A stretch of 64,000 bases of DNA. Source: Terriglobales bacterium (GTDB taxonomy: Bacteria > Acidobacteriota > Terriglobia > Terriglobales > Acidobacteriaceae). Position numbers and translations under genes: made by a program. Below the pieces are notes generated by a model. It did not search any database, was not told the origin of the DNA, and saw only the letters and a list, made by a program, of their open reading frames with translations. The stretch is from contig DASRER010000034.1 in the NCBI GenBank assembly GCA_035651995.1, positions 124,001-188,000 of the forward strand. Direction: 5' to 3'. This document shows positions 8,375 through 16,439 of the stretch, in pieces; position 1 is the first letter of the stretch, and every line of letters starts with the position of its first letter.

Positions 8375-9580
8375 ATGCCATGGCCCGTTGACAACACGAA
8401 GCTCGATCGCGTGCGCGACCTGATGCGCCTGCACGACGTTGAGGCGCTCGTGGTGCGCGCGCCTGACAACGTGCTCTATCTCACCAACTACTGGTGCATG
8501 AAGGGCTACGATGCCGCGATTTTCCCCCGTGAAGGCGGGCCCACGCTGCTGGCTCTCGAGCCGCAGCGGGAAGATGCCGAGCGCATGTCGTGGACGCGCG
8601 ACATCCGCCTGTTCAGCGGCTACGACCCGCGCGATCCGCGTCCCCCGCAGATGCGCTGCCTCGACCGTGCGCTGGAAATACTGAAGCAGCGCGGCCTCAC
8701 CGGAAAAGTCGCCATCGAGCTCAACAACGGTTCGCAGGCCGCCGATCGCATGGTGGGCGAACCGACCGTCTATACGCAGGAATACTTCGACGCGTTCCGC
8801 AAAGCCTGCGGCGCCGTGACCGATGCCACGCCGCTGCTCATCGAGGCCCGCGCCATCAAGACCGCGCAGGAGATCGAGCGCATGCGCCTGGCGAACGAAC
8901 TCGCCGCGCTCGCCATGGAGCACACCCGCGAGCACATACGCCCGGGCATGAAAGAGAGCGAAGCGGGCGCGATGTTGGAAGGCTTTGTGCACGGCGTGGG
9001 CATCGGTTACAAGGGCAAAGTCGAGATGGCGCGCGCCTTCACCCTGGTCTGGTCGGGTCCGGGCATCAAGACATTCACCGCCACGGGCGATCGTCCGATC
9101 CAGCGGAATGAGCCCACGCTCTTCGAGATCTGGGTCTGCGCCGACGGCTACTGGACCGATCTGACGAAAAACCTCTGCCCCGGTGAACTGACGTCCGAGT
9201 ATCACAAGCTGGCCGACCTCCTGCTGGCCACATTCAACGAAGCCGCCGCGTTCGCGCGCGATGGCGCGCCGCTGCCGGAGATGGACCGCCTCATCCGCGC
9301 GCGCATTGCCGAGGGCGGATACCCGGGTCAGCCGTCGCATCCCGTGTGCCACGGCATCGGCGCGCGCGCGCATGAGCCGCCCTACGCGCACCAGGCTGGC
9401 GCCGGCACAATTCGCAAGGGCATGGTGCTCTCCATCGAGCCCGGCGCCTACTGGCCCGGCGGCGGCGGGCTGCGCATCGAAGACTGCTTCCACATCACCG
9501 CCGACGGCAACGAAAAGCTGTGCAGCTATCCCGACGACTTCCGCGTGTTTTCGCCCGCATATAAAGGAGGGCGCGCGTAG
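8375..9580 (+). CDS. M24-family hydrolase (Xaa-Pro peptidase/creatinase fold), copy 1
   Basis: A 401-residue pita-bread-fold protein with an N-terminal creatinase-like domain (residues 1-150) and a C-terminal M24 domain. Four of the five usual metal ligands can be placed: Asp262 (GYWTDLTKN), His326 (CHGIGARAHE), Glu355 (SIEPGAYW) and Glu369 (RIEDCF). The first Asp ligand is replaced by Glu251. M24 members include prolidases, creatinase and ectoine hydrolase, so the substrate may be a small amide or amidine, not a peptide. It follows the first PanE-like gene by 4 bases and precedes an M20 gene, the order seen for ectoine hydrolase and its M20 deacetylase partner, which is only an analogy. Confidence 0.85.
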   Translation: MPWPVDNTKLDRVRDLMRLHDVEALVVRAPDNVLYLTNYWCMKGYDAAIFPREGGPTLLALEPQREDAERMSWTRDIRLFSGYDPRDPRPPQMRCLDRALEILKQRGLTGKVAIELNNGSQAADRMVGEPTVYTQEYFDAFRKACGAVTDATPLLIEARAIKTAQEIERMRLANELAALAMEHTREHIRPGMKESEAGAMLEGFVHGVGIGYKGKVEMARAFTLVWSGPGIKTFTATGDRPIQRNEPTLFEIWVCADGYWTDLTKNLCPGELTSEYHKLADLLLATFNEAAAFARDGAPLPEMDRLIRARIAEGGYPGQPSHPVCHGIGARAHEPPYAHQAGAGTIRKGMVLSIEPGAYWPGGGGLRIEDCFHITADGNEKLCSYPDDFRVFSPAYKGGRA

Positions 9581-9582
9581 CC

Positions 9583-10881
9583 ATGTCGCAAGCCCCTCCG
9601 CCCGCGAAGACCGCCGCAGCCCACGATCTCGACGCCGCCCTCGCGCGCCGCATCGCCGGCGCAGTGCGCGAAGACGAGATCGTCTCTGCCTGTTGCGACG
9701 TCATCAACATTCCCAGCCCGACCGGCCAGGAACTGGAGATGGCGAGGCACATGCGCGCGCAATTCGAAGTGCTCGGACTCAGCGTGACCTGGCAGGAAGT
9801 GGAAGATGGACGCGCCAACGTCATCGGCCGGTGGGAAGGAAGCGGCGACGGCCCGAACCTGATGTTCAACGGCCACATGGACACGTCGAACACCGGCAGC
9901 GAGCCGTTCCTCACCGGCATCGGCTACAAGCCGCATGCGGTCGTGCGCGACGGCCTCATCTTCGGCCTCGGGATCTACAACATGAAGGGCGCGCTGGTTT
10001 GCTACATGCACGCCGTCAAAGCGCTCCAGCGCGCCGGCGTCCGCTTGCGTGGCGACGTGGTCCTGGGCGCGGTCGCCGGCGAGATCGAAAAGGCGCAGTG
10101 GGGCGAGTTCATCGGCAAGCAGTATCGCGGGTACGGCGTGGGCTCGCATTACCTGGTGAACCACGGCGTCCTGCCGGACATGTGCATCCTCGGCGAGCCC
10201 ACGGACATGAAGCTGGTGCTCGATCACTACGGCTCGCTGTGGGTCCGGTTCTCCACGCGCGGCAACTACGTCCATACCGCGTTTGCCGCCGGACGCGAAG
10301 ACGAAAATGCCATTCGCCGCATGAACCACGTGCTCGCCGAAATCGTTCGCTGGTCGGAGAAGTGGAATGCCGGGGCATGCAGCGGCGATCGCCGCGGCAC
10401 GGTCAACATCGGCTGCATCCGGGGCGGCGATCCGTGGCGCGCCAGCCGCACGCCGGAACGCTGCGACGTCTTCCTCGACGTCCGCGTGCCGCCGCACATC
10501 GACATGACTGAGGCGCGCCGCCGCGTGAAGGCGCTTTTCCGCGACTTGAAGAAGCAGTTCCCTGCCTTCGGGCTGGAGTTTGAGACGTACGTCTCCGTGC
10601 CTGGCGCGCAAATCGCGCCCGGGCACGCGATGGTGCAGTCCATCATCGCTTCCCACGCCGACGTGATGGGCTCACCGCCGCAGCGCGACACCGTGCTCTG
10701 GTGCTCCGACGCGTCCGTCCTCAGCCGCTACGGCGTGCCCACGGTGAACTACGGTCCCAGCAGCGGGCCGCGCGACGCCGAAGGCGAAAAAGTGCGCATC
10801 AAGACCCTGGTGGACGTCACCAAGGTCTACGCGCTCACCGCGGCGCGCATCTGTGGAGTTCACGAGGAACACCGCGCATGA
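9583..10881 (+). CDS. M20-family amidohydrolase-like protein with degenerate metal site
   Basis: A 432-residue M20-fold protein (ArgE/DapE/carboxypeptidase G2 group) with catalytic and dimerisation domains. His98-Met-Asp100 (NGHMDTS) and GEPTD (204-208) are in place. The bridging Asp of the usual DMKG motif is Asn133 (IYNMKGAL), the DEE pair is GEIE (166-169, so the ligand Glu becomes Ile), and the C-terminal His is not seen where expected (GPRDAEGEKV). It may bind one metal, act differently or be non-catalytic. Start is the ATG two bases after the previous stop; the end overlaps the next start (ATGA). Confidence 0.82.
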   Translation: MSQAPPPAKTAAAHDLDAALARRIAGAVREDEIVSACCDVINIPSPTGQELEMARHMRAQFEVLGLSVTWQEVEDGRANVIGRWEGSGDGPNLMFNGHMDTSNTGSEPFLTGIGYKPHAVVRDGLIFGLGIYNMKGALVCYMHAVKALQRAGVRLRGDVVLGAVAGEIEKAQWGEFIGKQYRGYGVGSHYLVNHGVLPDMCILGEPTDMKLVLDHYGSLWVRFSTRGNYVHTAFAAGREDENAIRRMNHVLAEIVRWSEKWNAGACSGDRRGTVNIGCIRGGDPWRASRTPERCDVFLDVRVPPHIDMTEARRRVKALFRDLKKQFPAFGLEFETYVSVPGAQIAPGHAMVQSIIASHADVMGSPPQRDTVLWCSDASVLSRYGVPTVNYGPSSGPRDAEGEKVRIKTLVDVTKVYALTAARICGVHEEHRA

Positions 10882-12032
10882 CCAGCGCGAAAGAAATTCA
10901 ACGCCGCTACACCGCCCTGCGCGAAGCCATGCAGCGCGACTCGCTTGACGCGCTCGTCGTGTGCGGCAACCAGTACGCCGGCTTCGAGGGCGCGGTGCGC
11001 TACTGCTCGGGCTTTGAAATCGTGCATCGCTACTGCTACGTCATCCTGCCGCTCAACGGCGAGCCCACACTGGTCTTCCCCAGGGAAGCCCGCTGGATCG
11101 GCGACAAGAAAAAATCGTGGGTCGGCGAGCACGTCTGGCCGGAGATACCGGGGCAGTTCATTCGCCAGCGCGCCGCCGACCGCAAGTGGAAGCGCGTCGG
11201 CGTCTATGGCCTCGACTTCGTGATGGCCGTGCGCGATTACCGCGAGCTCACGCAGGGCGGCTTCGAACTGGTCCCCTGGGACTTGCCGTTCGACATGGTC
11301 CGCGCCGTCAAGAGCGAAGAGGAACTCATCGCGGTGCGCGACAGCATGGACATCATCGTTGACGGCTTCTGGGCGCTGACCAGGGCTTTCGAGCCCGGCA
11401 AGACCGAGGCCGAGATCATGGCGCCCGCCGTCGAAGTTTATTTCGCCCGGGGCGCCGGCCCGCGCATGATGAACATCGTGCTCTCGGGCACGCACGGCGC
11501 CGCCGAGGCGCACTTCAAGGTGCCGGGCGATCGCCGCGTCGGGCGTGACGACTTGATGCTCTACTCGCTGGAAATTACGGGCGTGGACGGCTACTGGGTC
11601 GAATTTTCGCGCCCCCTGATCCGCGGCAAGCTGAGCGACACCACCGCGCGCATGCTCGACGCGTATCCCGCCGCCATCGAGGCGGCGCGAAAGCTGCTGC
11701 GCGAGGGCGAGATCGCCGCCGACGTCCATCGCGTAGTGGCCGGCACATTCGCCAGGCACGGGTTTTCGCTCGGACATCTTTCCGGACACTCCATCGGCGC
11801 CACCATGCTCGAGCTGCCCAACATCGGCGCCGGCTGGGACGTGCCCCTGCGCGAGAACATGATCTTCTCGCTGCATCCGCAGGTCGTGGACCAGGACGGA
11901 CAAGTTTGTCTCTACACGCAGGACACGTATCGCGTGGGCAAGCACGAAGGCGAGTCGCTCTGCGACGTTGAATGGAAGCTCTATCGCGGCGGCGAGACAC
12001 CGGCGCGCGCCACGACGACCGTAGAGACGTAG
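10878..12032 (+). CDS. M24-family protein lacking metal ligands (creatinase-like), copy 2
   Basis: A 384-residue M24-fold protein, divergent paralogue of the gene at 8375. At the five ligand positions I read Leu231/Glu232, Glu242 (GYWVEFSR), His304 (SGHSIGATMLE), His333 (SLHPQ for SIEPG) and Gln348 (TQDTYRV for IEDT). Only the active-site His remains. Creatinase, a metal-independent member of the same fold, shows that such proteins can hydrolyse C-N bonds without metal. Start ATG at 10878 overlaps the M20 stop. The last residues (VET-stop) are supplied by a REP-like palindrome at 12021-12046. Confidence 0.82.
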   Translation: MTSAKEIQRRYTALREAMQRDSLDALVVCGNQYAGFEGAVRYCSGFEIVHRYCYVILPLNGEPTLVFPREARWIGDKKKSWVGEHVWPEIPGQFIRQRAADRKWKRVGVYGLDFVMAVRDYRELTQGGFELVPWDLPFDMVRAVKSEEELIAVRDSMDIIVDGFWALTRAFEPGKTEAEIMAPAVEVYFARGAGPRMMNIVLSGTHGAAEAHFKVPGDRRVGRDDLMLYSLEITGVDGYWVEFSRPLIRGKLSDTTARMLDAYPAAIEAARKLLREGEIAADVHRVVAGTFARHGFSLGHLSGHSIGATMLELPNIGAGWDVPLRENMIFSLHPQVVDQDGQVCLYTQDTYRVGKHEGESLCDVEWKLYRGGETPARATTTVET

Positions 12033-12046
12033 CTTGCTGCGTCTCC
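12021..12046. repeat. REP-like palindrome, copy A, supplying a stop codon
   Basis: The 26-base sequence starting GTAGAGACGTAGC and ending GCTGCGTCTCC forms a 10-bp hairpin (one G-T wobble) with a TT loop. The same 26 bases occur at 59891-59916, and in both places the TAG inside the element is the stop codon of the upstream gene. Confidence 0.8.
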
Positions 12047-12074
12047 AGGGAAGCGCCGCTGCACGAGGATCATA

Positions 12075-13049
12075 TTGAAGATTTGCATTGTCGGTTGCGG
12101 AGCCGTCGGCAGCCTGTTTGCCGCCCACCTGGCGCGCTCGGGCAAGCACGAGGTGTGGGCCTACGACGTTTCACGCGATCACGTGGACGCGATCAACCGT
12201 TCCGGGCTGCGCATCTCCGGCGCCGCCGATTTCACCGCGAAGCTGCGGGCTACGGCAAATGCCGCCGATCTCCCGGTTTGTGACTTCGGCATTGTCGCCA
12301 CCAAGGCCATCCACACGGCCACCGCCATCCGGCAGGCCGCTCGCGCTTTCGGACCCGACAGCGCGGTCTGCTCGGTGCAGAACGGTGTGGGTAACGAGGA
12401 GCTGATTGCCGAACACGTGCGCTACGTGGTTCGCGGCACCACCTTTCCCGCCGGCCACATCGTCGCCGCCGGCCACGTGAGCTTCGACATCCAGGGCGAC
12501 ACGTGGATCGGACCGTTCGAGCCGGCGCACACGCCGATGGATAAAGTCGAAGCGCTGGCCGCCGCGATCACCGAGTCGGGCATGAACACGCTGGCGCTCC
12601 CAGACGCCCGCGGCGCGCAGTGGACCAAGCTGATCTTCAACGCCGCGACCAATCCCGTCGGCGCGCTCACGCGGCTGCACCACGGCGCGGCGGCACGCTT
12701 TCAGCCAACCGGCGACCTGTTTGACGCGCTCATTTCCGAAGGAGAAGCCGTCGCTGCCGCGCTCGGCATCAAGCTGCACGGCGATCCCCGCGCGCTCGTC
12801 AGGAAGGGCGCCAGCGCGCCCGGCCAGCACAAGGCCAGCATGCTGCAAGACGTGCTTGCCGGCCGCCAGACGGAAGTGGATTTCATGTGCGGCGCCATCG
12901 TCAAAGCGGGCGCCCAGCTCGGCGTCCCGACGCCGCTCAACCAGGCGATGTGGGCGCTCATCAAGGGACTGGAAGAATCCTGGAAGGAAGAACGCGAAAC
13001 CGAGCAACCCGCAGCCGCCGCGTCAGCCAGGCAGAGGACCGGAAGTTGA
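12075..13049 (+). CDS. Ketopantoate reductase-like (PanE/ApbA family) dehydrogenase, copy 2
   Basis: A 324-residue paralogue of the protein at 7372, with GCGAVGSLFAAHLA at residues 7-20 and AQWTKLIFNAATNPVGALTR carrying the family's catalytic Lys. The two copies share long stretches (FGIVATKA/FAIVATKA, VRGTTF/VRGATF, WIGPFEP/WMGPFEP), so they come from an operon-internal duplication but have diverged, suggesting different substrates or stereochemistry. The start is a TTG at 12075 with GAGG seven bases upstream; no ATG fits the Rossmann N-terminus. Confidence 0.85.
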   Translation: MKICIVGCGAVGSLFAAHLARSGKHEVWAYDVSRDHVDAINRSGLRISGAADFTAKLRATANAADLPVCDFGIVATKAIHTATAIRQAARAFGPDSAVCSVQNGVGNEELIAEHVRYVVRGTTFPAGHIVAAGHVSFDIQGDTWIGPFEPAHTPMDKVEALAAAITESGMNTLALPDARGAQWTKLIFNAATNPVGALTRLHHGAAARFQPTGDLFDALISEGEAVAAALGIKLHGDPRALVRKGASAPGQHKASMLQDVLAGRQTEVDFMCGAIVKAGAQLGVPTPLNQAMWALIKGLEESWKEERETEQPAAAASARQRTGS

Positions 13050-13072
13050 GACCCGGAAACTGAGTACTCGAA

Positions 13073-14080
13073 ATGCGACTTGTCACCTACTCACACGGCA
13101 CGCACCGCAGGCGCATCGGCGCGCGCCTGGAGAATTCGATTGCCGACCTCAACAGCGCCTATGCGGCGCTGCTTGCTGCCCGCGGATACGGCGCCCCCCA
13201 GCGCGCCGCCAACGCACTCGTGCCGCCCGATATGCGCCAGCTGTTTGAGGGCGGCGACCGCTCGCTCGACGCCGCCCGCGAAGCGCTCGAATTTGCGCGC
13301 ACTGCCGGGAGCGCTGCGGCCGGTCCTTCCGGCTACCCTCTTCTTCATCCGGCTGCCGACGTCAGGATTCACGCTCCCATCGCGCCGCGCAAGTTCTTCC
13401 ACACCGCCGGCAACTTTCGCGAGCATCACGAAGAAGCCTCGAAGGCCGGCTTCTCGCATCCCGTGCTTCCCTGGATCGTTTTCTTCCAGAACATCGACGC
13501 CATCATCGGTCCCGACGAGCCTGTCGTCTTTCCCGAGCACCTCACGCAGGAACTCGATTACGAACTCGAGCTTGCCGTCGTGACCAAGAAAGCCGGCAAG
13601 CACTTCGGCGTGGAGCAGGCCGGCGACTACATCGGCGGCTACGTCATTTTCAACGACATCACCGCGCGCGACATTCAGCGCCGCGAGATGAAGTCCGGCG
13701 TCTTCAGCTTCTGCAAGGCCATCGACACCTTCTGCCCGCTCGGCCCGCACATCGTCACCGCCGACGAAATTGCTGACGCCCACAATCTCGCCATGGAGCT
13801 GCGCGTCAACGGCGAACCCCGGCAGCGCTCGCACTCCTCGAAGATGTCGGTCAAGATTCCGGAAATCCTCGCGCACTACTCGCCCATGGGCTACAGCGCC
13901 GGCGACGTCGTCTCCACCGGCACCGTCTCCGGCGTCGCCGCCTTCAGCGGCGATCCCAAGGCCTGGTATTTGAAGCCGGGCGACGTGATGGAGTGCGAAA
14001 TCGAAAAGATCGGCGTGCTGCGCAATCCGGTCATTTCCTGGCAGCAGGCACACGGAGGCAAGGCGGCGCGCGCGCAGTGA
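13073..14080 (+). CDS. Fumarylacetoacetate hydrolase-family protein
   Basis: A 335-residue FAH-superfamily protein. The metal-binding set is Glu164-x-Glu166 (DYELELAVV) and Asp195 (FNDITARD), followed by the family motifs SFCKAIDTFCPLGP and VVSTGTVSGVAA. FAH-family enzymes hydrolyse, decarboxylate or hydrate beta-diketo or 2-oxo acids at a Mg centre. In this operon it is a candidate for a C-C cleavage or decarboxylation step after ring opening. Starts 23 bases after the second PanE-like gene. Substrate not inferable. Confidence 0.88.
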   Translation: MRLVTYSHGTHRRRIGARLENSIADLNSAYAALLAARGYGAPQRAANALVPPDMRQLFEGGDRSLDAAREALEFARTAGSAAAGPSGYPLLHPAADVRIHAPIAPRKFFHTAGNFREHHEEASKAGFSHPVLPWIVFFQNIDAIIGPDEPVVFPEHLTQELDYELELAVVTKKAGKHFGVEQAGDYIGGYVIFNDITARDIQRREMKSGVFSFCKAIDTFCPLGPHIVTADEIADAHNLAMELRVNGEPRQRSHSSKMSVKIPEILAHYSPMGYSAGDVVSTGTVSGVAAFSGDPKAWYLKPGDVMECEIEKIGVLRNPVISWQQAHGGKAARAQ

Positions 14081-14098
14081 GGGAGCGCCGCAACGTTT

Positions 14099-15319
14099 AT
14101 GCCGGCTCAACCGATTGATCCTTCGCTGGTTTGGGTGTCAGAGCTGAACTCCAGGCCGGAAGTGCGCGCGCCGTTTGCCGCGCTCGGCCCGGTGCGCTTC
14201 TACGACGCCACTTTGCGCGACGGCGAGCAGACCGTGGGCGTCGTCCTCAGCCCGCAACAGAAGCTCGACATCGCCCGCGAGCTCGACGCTCTTGGCGTGG
14301 CGCGCATCGAGGCCGGGTTCCCGCGCGTCTCCGCCGAAGACGCCGAAGCCATTGCGCTCATCCAGAAGGCCGGCCTCAAGGCCGAGGTCTGGGGATTTTC
14401 CCGCGCTGTCCCCGCCGACGTTGACGAACTCGTCCGCCTCCACGTCCGCTTCTCCGTCATCGAAGCGCCCACCAGCGCCATCAAGCTCCGCGCCTACGGC
14501 GTCTCGCCCGAGAAGATCGTGGAGCGCGTCGTCGCAGCCGTGCGCCATGCCGCGAACGCCGGCATCCACGTGGCCTTCTTCGCCGTTGACGGCACCCGCT
14601 CCGACTTGCCGTTCTTGCGTGAAGTGTACTTGCGCGCGCTCGATGCCGGCGCGAAGGAACTCGTCGTGGTCGATACCATCGGCGCCTGCGGCCCGGAGGC
14701 CGCCGCGTTCCTGGTTTCGCAGGTTCGCGAGTGGGCCGGCCCCGGCGTTCCGCTGCACTGGCACGGCCACAACGACTTTGGCCTCGCCACCGCCTCCGCC
14801 ATCGCCGCGGTTCGCGCCGGTGCGCAGTGGGTGCAGGGCACAATCAACGGCATGGGCGAGCGCGCCGGCAACGCCGATATCGGCGAGATCGCCCTGGCGC
14901 TCGCCTGCCTGTACGGCGTGCCGGTCGAGATGGACCTGCCGCGCCTGCGCCGCGTCTCCGAAGTTGTCCGCCGCGCGTCGCGCTATGAGCTGGAGCCGTG
15001 GAAGCCCGCGATTGGCGAGAACCTGTTCGTGCGCGAGAGCGGCGCCGTGGCCAGCCAGTTTCATGTCCCCGAAGCCATCGAGCCGTACGCCGCGCAGATC
15101 GTCGGCGCCAGCCGCGGCATCGTGCTGGGAAAGAAGAGCGGCCTCGATTCCATCGACTTGAAGGCCCGTGAGCTCGGCATCGAGCTCGATCCCGCGCTGC
15201 GCGACGGTCTGCTCGCCGAAGTGAAGCGCCGCGCGATCGCGAAGCCGGGGTTACTCACCGATGACGAATTCAAGCAAATCATCCGCACCATGAGCGCCGC
15301 CAGCTCCGGGGCGCGCTGA
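14099..15319 (+). CDS. HMGL/homocitrate synthase/isopropylmalate synthase-family enzyme
   Basis: A 406-residue TIM-barrel enzyme of the DRE-TIM superfamily. It shows FYDATLRDGEQT (Arg40, Asp41, Glu43, Gln44) and the metal ligands His222 and His224 in HWHGHNDFG, followed by NGMGERAGNADIGEIALAL. The C-terminal LeuA regulatory domain is absent, so it resembles NifV/homocitrate-synthase-size members. Such enzymes condense acetyl-CoA with a 2-oxo acid or cleave the reverse way. No nif or leucine genes are nearby, so a lyase or synthase role in this catabolic operon is more likely. Confidence 0.85.
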   Translation: MPAQPIDPSLVWVSELNSRPEVRAPFAALGPVRFYDATLRDGEQTVGVVLSPQQKLDIARELDALGVARIEAGFPRVSAEDAEAIALIQKAGLKAEVWGFSRAVPADVDELVRLHVRFSVIEAPTSAIKLRAYGVSPEKIVERVVAAVRHAANAGIHVAFFAVDGTRSDLPFLREVYLRALDAGAKELVVVDTIGACGPEAAAFLVSQVREWAGPGVPLHWHGHNDFGLATASAIAAVRAGAQWVQGTINGMGERAGNADIGEIALALACLYGVPVEMDLPRLRRVSEVVRRASRYELEPWKPAIGENLFVRESGAVASQFHVPEAIEPYAAQIVGASRGIVLGKKSGLDSIDLKARELGIELDPALRDGLLAEVKRRAIAKPGLLTDDEFKQIIRTMSAASSGAR

Positions 15320-15340
15320 TCAGGGTCAAAGGAGAAACTC

Positions 15341-16426
15341 TTGGTTCCCTTTCGCGTGGGCGTGTTGCAGTTGAGCATGGAGCCGGTCCGCGAAACCGTC
15401 GCGATGGCGCGGGCCTGTGACGCCGCCGGCTTCGACACCTTCTGGATCGCCGAGGCCTATCCGTGGTGGCGCAAGCACGGCTACGAAGCGCGCTCCTCCA
15501 CCTCCATCAGCGCGCTCATCGCCGCCGAAACGCGCCGCATCAATGTGGGCTGGGGAATCATCTCGCCTTATACGCGGCACCCGGTGCAGATCGCCATGGA
15601 AGCGCGCGTGTTGCAGGACCTTTGCGGCGAACGCTTCCTGCTCGGACTCGGCGCTTCGAAAATCTTCATGAAGGAGATCGGCGAATCCGGCGCGCCCGGC
15701 GCCGGACCCGCCACCGTGATGCGCGAGGGCCTGGAGATCATTCGCGGCGTGCTGGCCGGCGGTGCGTTTCGCTACCAGGGCAAAGTCTTCTCCGCCGACG
15801 TTCCCGCGCTCAAAAACGAAGCCCGCGTCCTCCGCGGAAAGACCCCCATCTACTTCGCCGGCACCGGCCCGGTGTTGCAGAAATTTGCCGGCAGCTACAC
15901 CGACGGGCTGCTCACCGCCAGCATCACCACGCCGGAATTCTGCCGCTACTCGCGCCGCAACATGGAAGAAGGCGCGCGCAAGGCGGGCCGCGATCCCGCC
16001 CAGCTCGACCTCGGCGCCGTCATCGTGGGCAGCATCCATCGCGACTCGCGCCGCGGCAAAGAAGGCGCGCGCGAAATGGCGGCCATGTACCTGGCCAACA
16101 AGGTGCAGAACATTCAGGGATCGGCCGACATCCTGCTGCAATCGGCCGGGCTCACCTTCGACGAGATCCGCCCCATCGCCGAAGCCATGGAGCGCGGCGG
16201 ACGCAAAGCCGCCGCTCGCGCCGTAACCGACGCGGTCTTTGAAAAAGTAAAGGCGATTGCCGGAACTCCCGACGAGTGCCTGGCGCGCCTCGAGGAATAC
16301 CGCCAGGCCGGCTGCACCCACATCATGCTCGAGCTCTGGGGCGACGATAGGCTGGAGCAGGCAAAACTTTTTGGCGAAGCCGTTCTGCCGCAGTTGCGCG
16401 GCCGGCCGTCCACGGCGCCAGCTTGA
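15341..16426 (+). CDS. LLM-class (luciferase-like) F420-dependent-type oxidoreductase
   Basis: A 361-residue luciferase-like monooxygenase-fold protein of the methylenetetrahydromethanopterin reductase-like group: FRVGVLQLSMEP at the N-terminus, ARACDAAGFDTFWIAEAYPWW, and RFLLGLGASKIFMKEIG. Members use F420 or FMN. Start is TTG at 15341 with GGAG six bases upstream. It is the last gene of the operon and faces the ppc gene tail to tail. F420 use is supported indirectly by cofG and cofD at 57.7-59.9 kb; FMN use is not excluded. Confidence 0.82.
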   Translation: MVPFRVGVLQLSMEPVRETVAMARACDAAGFDTFWIAEAYPWWRKHGYEARSSTSISALIAAETRRINVGWGIISPYTRHPVQIAMEARVLQDLCGERFLLGLGASKIFMKEIGESGAPGAGPATVMREGLEIIRGVLAGGAFRYQGKVFSADVPALKNEARVLRGKTPIYFAGTGPVLQKFAGSYTDGLLTASITTPEFCRYSRRNMEEGARKAGRDPAQLDLGAVIVGSIHRDSRRGKEGAREMAAMYLANKVQNIQGSADILLQSAGLTFDEIRPIAEAMERGGRKAAARAVTDAVFEKVKAIAGTPDECLARLEEYRQAGCTHIMLELWGDDRLEQAKLFGEAVLPQLRGRPSTAPA

Positions 16427-16439
16427 CCGCGCACGGCGA

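Noticed and set aside
10583-10596. Perfect palindrome GAGACGTACGTCTC, similar to the REP-like element
   Set aside because: It lies in the M20 coding sequence, lacks the rest of the 26-bp element and is explained by normal codons.
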